Source: Ceratotherium simum simum (lineage: Eukaryota; Chordata; Mammalia; Perissodactyla; Rhinocerotidae). Taken from it: a DNA stretch of 64,000 nucleotides. The notes beneath the pieces are model-generated. The model searched no databases and had not been told where the DNA came from. It saw only the letters and a program-made list of their open reading frames with translations. Within the stretch, counting starts at the first letter, position 1; every line of letters begins with the position of its first letter. The translations under genes and the position numbers were made by a program. This document shows, in pieces, positions 57,917 to 64,000 of the stretch. Location of the stretch: positions 28,447,675 through 28,511,674 of the forward strand of contig NW_004454177.1 in assembly GCF_000283155.1 (NCBI RefSeq). The letters are read 5' to 3'.

Positions 57917-59033
57917 ACTGGCACAAAAACAGACACACAGATCAATGGAATAGAATCGAAAGCCCAGAAATAAACCCACACATCTATGGACAGCTAATCT
58001 TTGACAAAGGAGCCAAGAACATACAATGGGAAAAGAAAGTCTCTTCAACAAATGGTGTTGGGAAAACTGGATAGCCATATGCAAAAAAATGAAAGTAGAC
58101 TCTTACCTTACACCATACACAAAAATTAACTCCAAATGGATTAAAGACTTGAATGTAAGACCTGAAACTGTGAAACTTCTAGAAGAAAACATAGGCAGTA
58201 CGCTCTTCGACATCAGTCTTAGCAACATCTTTTCAAACACCACATCTGACCGGGCAAGAGAAACAATAGAAAAAATAAACAAATGGGACTACATCAAACT
58301 AAAAAGCTTCTGCACAGCAAAGGAAACCATCAACAAAACGAAAAGACAACCTAACAATTGGGAGAAGATATTTGCAAACCATACATCTGATAAGGGCTTA
58401 ATCTCCAAAATATATAAAGAGCTCATGCATCTCAACAACAAAAAAACTACCAACCCAATTAAAAAATGGGCAAAAGACCTGAACAGACATTTCTCCAAAG
58501 AAGATACACAGATGGCCAACAGACACATGAAAAGATGTTCAAAATCACTAACTATCAGGGAAATGCAAATCAAAACTACAATGAGATATCACCTCACGCC
58601 CGTCAGAATGGCTATAATTAACAAGACAGGAAACAACATGTGTTGGAGAGGTTGTGGAGAGAAGGGAACTCTCATACACTGCTGGTGGGAGTGCAAACTG
58701 GTGCAGCCACTATGGAAAACAGTATGGAGATTCCTCAAAAAATCAAGGATAGAACTACCATATGATCCAGCTATTCCACTGTTGGGTATTTATCCAAAGA
58801 ACTTGAAAACACCAATTTGCAAAGGTACATGCACCCCTGTGCTCATTGCAGCCTTATTCACGATAGCCAAGACTTGGAAGCAACCTAAGTGCCCATCAAG
58901 GGACGAATGGATAAAAAAGCTGTGGTATATATACACAATGGAATACTACTCAGCCATAAGAAACGATGAAATCCAGCCATTTGTGACAACATGGATGGAC
59001 ATTGAGGGCATGATGCAAAGTGAAATAAGTTAG
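57917..59033 (+). pseudogene. L1 ORF2p C-terminal remnant
   Basis: 335 codons are open from 58026 to the natural stop TAG at 59031-59033. The part upstream, from 57916, is open in another frame and reads on as ORF2 ([20 protein letters not shown]); the switch falls at about 58025-58035, where one base seems to have been lost in a GGGAAAA run. The C-terminal cysteine motif is intact: C-x3-C-x7-H-x4-C in [18 protein letters not shown]. Further conserved blocks are [13 protein letters not shown] and [18 protein letters not shown], then [15 protein letters not shown]2p is the L1 endonuclease/reverse transcriptase; this segment lies beyond the RT active site and binds L1 RNA. The ATG at 58026 is not a biological start. 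Confidence 0.92.
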
Positions 59034-59314
59034 AGGGAGAAGGTCAAATACCGTATGATTTCCTTCATTAAGTAGTAGATAATAACAACAATAAACAAAC
59101 ACATAGGGACAGAGATTGGATTGGTGGTTACCAGAGGGGAAGGGGGGAGGGAGGAGGGTGAAAGGGATAATTGGGTACATGTGTGTGGTGATGGGTTGTA
59201 ATTAGTATTTTGGTGGTGAACATGATGTAATCTATGCAGAAATAGAAGTACAATGATGTACACCTGAAATTAATTTTTACAATGTTATAAACCAATGTTA
59301 CTGCAATAAACAAA

Positions 59315-59347
<33 letters not shown>
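57917..59347 (+). mobile_element. Young L1 LINE, 5'-truncated
   Basis: A 1.43 kb L1 3' end: ORF2 C-terminus, 3' UTR with a G-rich polypurine tract (59135-59160), AATAAA at 59305-59310 and a long A-rich tail to about 59349. AATTTAAAAT is duplicated at 57907-57916 and 59348-59357; its complement ATTTTAAATT fits the TTTT/AA cleavage preference of the L1 endonuclease. Among the LINEs here it is the least decayed: the ORF2 remnant is open almost throughout. It cannot move by itself, because ORF1, the endonuclease and most of the reverse transcriptase are missing. It probably belongs to a perissodactyl L1 lineage. Confidence 0.95.
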
Positions 59348-59352
<5 letters not shown>

Positions 59353-59439
59353 AAAATCCCCTGTGCAGCCAAAATTCTATTTGGCAGCGATCCAGACCTG
59401 TAGAGTCTGTCTTGTCTGTTCTCTCTATTCTTATTCTCA

Positions 59440-59600
59440 TTCTTTTAGTGCGCACCACCATCATTTCTCTCCAAGATTATGTCAATTGTTGCCTAACTAT
59501 TTTCCTGCTTCTGATCTTGCCCCCTCTGTTAGTGTCTTCTCAACAAGAATGATCTTTCTGAAAGAAATATTTGATTGTTAACTTTCAGGCTTAATATTTC
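59440..59600 (+). repeat. L2 ORF2 fragment
   Basis: CACCATCATTTCTCTCCAAG, ATTGTTGCCTAACTATTTTC and AGAATGATCTTTCTGAAAGA match the plus-strand L2 region just before its 3' end. Confidence 0.5.
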
Positions 59601-59607
59601 TGCCATA

Positions 59608-59968
59608 GACTGAATGTTTGTGTGTCCCCCCCACCCCAGATTCAAAGGTTGAGATCCTAACCCCAATGTTACAGTATCTGGAGCTGAGGCCTCTAGGAGG
59701 TGATTAGGTCATGAGGGTGCAGTCCCCATGAATGGAATTAGTGCCCTTATGAAGGGACCCTGGAGAGCTCCCTCACCCCTTCCACCACGTGAGGTTACAC
59801 TGAGAAGACGGTCATCTACGAAACAGGATGTGGGTCCTCACCAAATACCAAACCTTCAGGTGCCTTGAGCTTGGGCTTCTCAGCCTCTAGAACCATGAGA
59901 AATAAATGTTTGTTATTTAAGCCATCCAGTCTATGGTATTTTTGTTACAACAGCCCAGACTATGACAC
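59608..59968 (+). repeat. Solo LTR, MLT1-type (ERVL-MaLR)
   Basis: ATAGACTGAATGTTTGTGTG, GAGGTGATTAGGTCATGAGG, TTAGTGCCCTTATGAAGGGA, CTCAGCCTCTAGAACCATGA and AAGCCATCCAGTCTATGGTA follow the MaLR LTR consensus; AATAAA near 59901 is its poly(A) signal. Confidence 0.88.
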
Positions 59969-60735
59969 TTTCTCTGCTGCTCTTACTATAAAGTTCAGGT
60001 TCTCTGTCATCCCTTAGAACTGGCTCCACGTTACTTCTGCAGCTTCGTTTCCTCACCAGTTCTTTCCTCTTTGAACACTTTGAACTTCTAGGGTTTTTTA
60101 GGTGTTCTTTCACTTCTAGTCTTTGCATATTACATTCCTTTTCCTTAAAACACTGAGAGAATCTATGTACTGTTTTCAATTTTGTACCCCTATCTGATGT
60201 AAAATGTGTTTTATACATACAGAGAAAACAGGAAACAAGAAGGAGAGAAAAGAGAAAAAATAAGTAAATGTTAAGAGATGGTAACAAATGTTTTCTTTCT
60301 TACTAATTACCATGCAGGCACACTAAGCTAAAAATGGTATGTCCTTGATTATCCTCACATACCTTACGTTGTATTAATAGGCTCTCTGGAGTGCCAAATG
60401 AAGTGTTATGCTCTTCTGGGGGGAAAAATAGTCAATTTCTAATAATGAACTAGCTGTGAGACTAGCATCTGTGGAGAAAGATATTTAGAAAAAAATAAAG
60501 CAGAAATTAAACCAAAATTTAATTTTCTTTTGTTTAGTATGTTCAGAGAAAAAACTCAAAAACAATAGTTTCAGATGCCATCTGCAGATTGTTTAACAGG
60601 TTCTTTACATGGTACAGAAATCCATGTGAGGATGGGCATGGGGTGATGCTTAAATTATATTTCAGTGTAGTGAACTATGCTTTTTATCCCCCTAGATATT
60701 TCTAGAATGATTGATTCTCTGGGTTAATATTTTGA
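59969..60735. other. No recognised feature
   Basis: The minus-strand frame 59931-60287 (118 codons) begins inside the LTR's right flank and has no motif. Nothing else is supported. Confidence 0.45.
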
Positions 60736-60739
60736 AGGT

Positions 60740-61440
60740 AGAGCCAAAAAGATTGGCTGATTAATTGGATGTGGGAGTCAGGAAAGAAATCAGTCAAAGA
60801 TGCCTGTAAGTTCTGGCCTGAGCAAATGGACAGATGGCATTGCTAACAACAGAAGAGAGAAGGCTGAAGATAAAATAGACTTTGGGGAGAAGATCAGAAA
60901 TTCAGCAGCAGACATGTGAAGTTTGACATTTTTATTAGACACATGCAAGCGGAGATGTTGAGTAGGCAGGGAACAGAGATGAATCTGGAATTTGCGAAAG
61001 AAGTCTGTGCCATGAGAACAATGTTTATACATGTTTGGGACTCATTGGCATGCAGATAGTCCTTAAAGCTCTGAGACTAAATAAGATCACCAAGGGAGTG
61101 AGTGTAGATAGAGAAGGGAAGAAGAGCAAGGACTGAGCCGTGGAGCCCTCCAACGTTACAGACTGGCGAAGAGGAGAAGCCAGCAAAGGAGGATGAAGAG
61201 GCGAGACCAGTGAAGGAGAAGGAACACCAGGAGAGAGTGGTGTCCAGGAAGCAAAGTGAAGAAAGCTTGTCAAGGAGGAGAAAGTGATCAGCTGCACCTA
61301 CTACTGTTGGTAGATCCATAAGATGGAGACGGAGAATAGACCATCAGGTATAGAGATATGGAGAGGCCATTGGTCATACTGAAAAGAATGAGGGAGGACA
61401 GAGCAAGATCCTGAGTGGAGCGGGTTTAAAAGTGATTGGG
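60740..61440 (-). pseudogene. L2 LINE ORF2 reverse transcriptase relic
   Basis: The minus strand carries the L2 (CR1-clade) reverse transcriptase palm region. In one frame HGSVLALLPFSIYTHSLGDL (61080-61160) decays the GVPQGSVLGPLLF-type block; on the plus strand AGTGAGTGTAGATAGAGAAG and CAAGGACTGAGCCGTGGAGC are the nucleotide hallmarks. Three overlapping short minus-strand frames between 60790 and 61319 are pieces of this one fossil in different frames. Confidence 0.7.
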
Positions 61441-62545
61441 AGGAAAGGGATTATAGACTGAGTATAGACAACTTTCTGTAATCAATATATCACATATTTA
61501 AAAGAATTTCTGGCCTAATTCTAAATGATCCTTTTCTGAGTTTTTGCATATTAAAAATTACGTGGAACTAAAGTCACTTTTCCTTCAATGAAAAACAATT
61601 CCCTAGTAACAAAAACACAATGTACGTGAGCAGCAGTGAGGAAGCATATGGACTTTAATGATTGCTAAGAATACTACAACCCACCTACAAGCTTTCTGAT
61701 TACAGGGATCTTATTTTAAGTAGGACTTGCCATTAACATATAGGCAGAAAAAATATCAAATGTCTTCATGAAGATTGTAAGTCTCTTACTTTCCCTAGTC
61801 TGTTTCCACTGAGATCTGGTAACTAACTGCTTTGTTCTGTGTCAGTGCAACTCTTTTAATGCCTTATACGTTAAAGAAGTGTATCCTCTTTGCTTATTGG
61901 GCCTAGAGAGGACAATATGGACTGTTACAGGAATGGAAAAACGTTGAGTTTTCATTAGTTGTTGTAGCACTTCTGAAATAGGCATGCATTTTTATTAACC
62001 AGTTCTGTGCCATGATCACAGAATTTAAAGATTCTATTTGACTCAGGGCTGAGATTTCATTCTTAAATTGTTGTTATAGGTATCAGTCGTTGTCTGTTAT
62101 AGCTCTAATTAGCTGCCCAGAGTGAACAGTCTGGAATTAGTTTACAGCCCTCATTTCTATTGTATGGGTTCCTTGGAAGTAATCTAAACCATGAGTACCT
62201 CTGTGAGTATTAACTGTGGTTTTTCCCCCATGTGTATCCAGTTTATGGATACAATGGACTATCCTGTTACTTCTATTCCATGCTAGAACGGGAGCTTGGT
62301 CTATTCATTCTCAAGAAAAGGATCTCGGCAGGGAAATAGAAATAGGTCCCTTTCCTTTCTCCAGGTACCCCTACTCTGATTAAAGATACTTCTACTGAGG
62401 ACCTTATTACATGAATCGATTCATCTTTGTATCCAGGTCTCTTTCATCACTGAGTTCATCAATCAAAAGAGCACAAGGATGCATATATGAGTCAGAATAC
62501 AGTATGCTAAGGTCTGTGATAGTGTGTGTGTGTGAAAACACTCTG
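61441..62545. other. No recognised feature
   Basis: AT-rich DNA. A faint MIR-like trace may lie near 61620-61690. No ORF is supported. Confidence 0.4.
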
Positions 62546-62549
62546 GGAG

Positions 62550-62715
62550 CATAGAGGGGGTAGCGATCTGCTGTTAGACATTTGAACTAGATATTGAAGC
62601 AAGAGTAGGAGTTGACCAGGTGGACAAGAGGACAGGGCACATGCGGCAATGGGACCTGCAGCCAGCCTGAACAAAGGCTTGGAAGTGGAGACGAGCATAT
62701 ATGCTTGAGCAATGG
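62550..62715 (-). repeat. L2 LINE 3' region fragment
   Basis: ATATTGAAGCAAGAGTAGGA, GTTGACCAGGTGGACAAGAG and ACAAAGGCTTGGAAGTGGAG match the reversed L2 segment that precedes its 3' tail. A short (TG)n lies just left at about 62521-62533. Confidence 0.6.
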
Positions 62716-63450
62716 AAAATGTTCAGTATGACTGGAATATTGCGTGTGTAGGAAGAATGTGTACAGCAGGGAGACTCATGGTCTTATTGCTAGATTTATA
62801 CTGAAGAAGAATCATATCTGCGTGAGACTTGTGTCACCACTTTGTAAAATCTTTCGTCCTTGGTTAACTATTTTAGTCATTTGTTGAGTCACAGACTAAT
62901 CAATTTTGAGCATCAATCAGTAAAGAAGATAGAATTTGTAAGTACCCTGTGTAGGGGGGATGAGAAGACACCATGCCTGAGACTTGGTAGGCAAGCTCCT
63001 ACTTGGTCTATTCAGTGAGGATGGCAGCTGGCCTCTGGTACTGTGTCTTGCTATTAGGCTTCCACCAGTGTTGCTCCATGCCTCTGCGACCACGACTACA
63101 CGTATAATTTAAATAGGAAGAGTGACAGATGACCTCTTTTTAATGTTCTTAGCTCAGTTCCAATGGGAGAAACTTGCAATCTGATCGTGTCTTCTCACAG
63201 GCTGTCTAGCTTTCAAGCCCTGCCTGGATAGTTTCCCTCATGCTAGAACCTACCGTTTCTCTGACCTGGCTCTGTCCCTCCACTCGCATAGCACATCTCT
63301 TCTCCTTTGCAGTCAGAGAGCAAGTGGCAATAGAGTTCCAAGGCTGTGAAATTTTTGATTCAACATCCTCTTTACTTCCTAGGGCAGAACCCTAGGGAGT
63401 ATCTTCCAATTTAACCTCCTGTCTCTTACTCCCACATCTGATCTTCTTTT
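62716..63450. other. No recognised feature
   Basis: No repeat or ORF that I can support. Confidence 0.45.
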
Positions 63451-63463
63451 CCTAAAACTTATA

Positions 63464-63710
63464 CATATATATTTTGTGTGTGTGAGGAAGATTAGCCCTG
63501 AGTTAACATCCAATGCCAATCCTCCTCTTTTTTTTGCTGAGGAAGATTGGCCCTGGGCTAACATCTGTGTCCATCTTCCTCTACTTTATATGGGATGCCG
63601 CTACAGCATGGCTTGACAGGCGATGCGTTGCTGCGCATCCAGGGTCCAAACCTGTGAACCCCAGGCCGCCAAAGCGTGTGCACTTAACCGCTATGCCACT
63701 GGGCCAGGCC
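63464..63710 (-). mobile_element. ERE SINE, complete
   Basis: On the minus strand it starts GGGGCCTGGCCCAGTGGCAT, with AGCGGTTAAGTGCACACG as its A-box region, and has the two-part body shared with the copy at 1815 (plus strand: TGAGGAAGATTAGCCCTGAG and TGAGGAAGATTGGCCCTGGG). CCTAAAACTTATA is duplicated at 63451-63463 and 63711-63723. It has lost more CpGs than the copy at 40627. Confidence 0.94.
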
Positions 63711-63723
63711 CCTAAAACTTATA

Positions 63724-64000
63724 TTTTTGTTATTATTGTATTTTAGAAGCGTCTGATAAAAACTAGTAATAAATAAGAGGAGATTCTCCTTTGCCTATAT
63801 TTCCAGAGAATATTTTATTTTAAAAATATTTGTTAGCTTTCTGGGAAATGAGTCAGTCAATGTGACTACCTCGGAATGTCCCTTTTATCTCCGGTATAAA
63901 ATTCATAATATAATTAGGTCATGGTTTCCTATGTTGATATTTGCTCCACGGTAATTCTGATAGCTGATAGTTTAATTGAATTTTCATGTGACTGAAACAG
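63724..64000. other. No recognised feature
   Basis: AT-rich single-copy-looking DNA to the end of the window. Confidence 0.45.

Noticed and set aside
58026..59033. A host protein gene of 335 codons
   Set aside because: It is the C-terminal part of L1 ORF2; the ATG is internal and reading continues upstream in another frame.
1..64000. CRISPR arrays, operons, prophage or other prokaryotic systems
   Set aside because: No regularly spaced direct repeats with unique spacers and no dense coding; base composition and repeat content are those of a mammalian chromosome.

Overview
This window is ordinary nuclear DNA from a mammal, almost certainly an odd-toed ungulate and most probably a horse or close relative. 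It is AT-rich, CpG-poor and has no long open reading frames. It carries four near-complete copies and one fragment of the equine tRNA-derived SINE (ERE), a family limited to Perissodactyla, together with pan-mammalian MIR, L2, L3/CR1, hAT, Tigger and MaLR relics. I found no functional protein-coding gene, rRNA, tRNA gene or CRISPR array. It reads as intergenic or intronic sequence. Family names are given from recognised sequence features, not from a database search, and boundaries of old repeats are good to a few tens of bases.

Layout. 1-2,126: MIR and L3 relics with an ERE inserted. 2,130-8,492: a badly decayed class III (ERV-L type) provirus with two recognisable LTRs and relics of reverse transcriptase, RNase H, integrase and, after integrase, dUTPase; a Tigger1-type DNA transposon lies inside it. 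9-20 kb: MIR, L2, L3, hAT relics and an inverted pair of MaLR-type solo LTRs. 20.7-23.3 kb: old L1 with degenerate ORF1 and the start of ORF2. 24.3-29.2 kb: MIRs and three solo LTRs, plus a candidate noncoding exon near 28.5 kb. 30-42 kb: sparse old repeats, two EREs, a minus-strand L1 end, a MER5A-type hAT and long single-copy stretches. 42.3-47.0 kb: old L2 copies broken up by a 5'-truncated processed pseudogene resembling ZAR1L and by two L1 3' ends. 47-57.8 kb: MIR-rich. 57.9-59.35 kb: a comparatively young 5'-truncated L1 with a 335-codon open ORF2 C-terminus. 59.4-64 kb: L2 relics, a solo LTR and a last ERE.

The most informative items are the ZAR1L-like retropseudogene (no ATG and no published-looking ORF, found by reading the minus strand), the ERV-L domain order with a terminal dUTPase, the young L1 with a clean target-site duplication, and a 137-base interval bounded by good splice signals. 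I found no new biological system here; the window documents layered transposon insertion.
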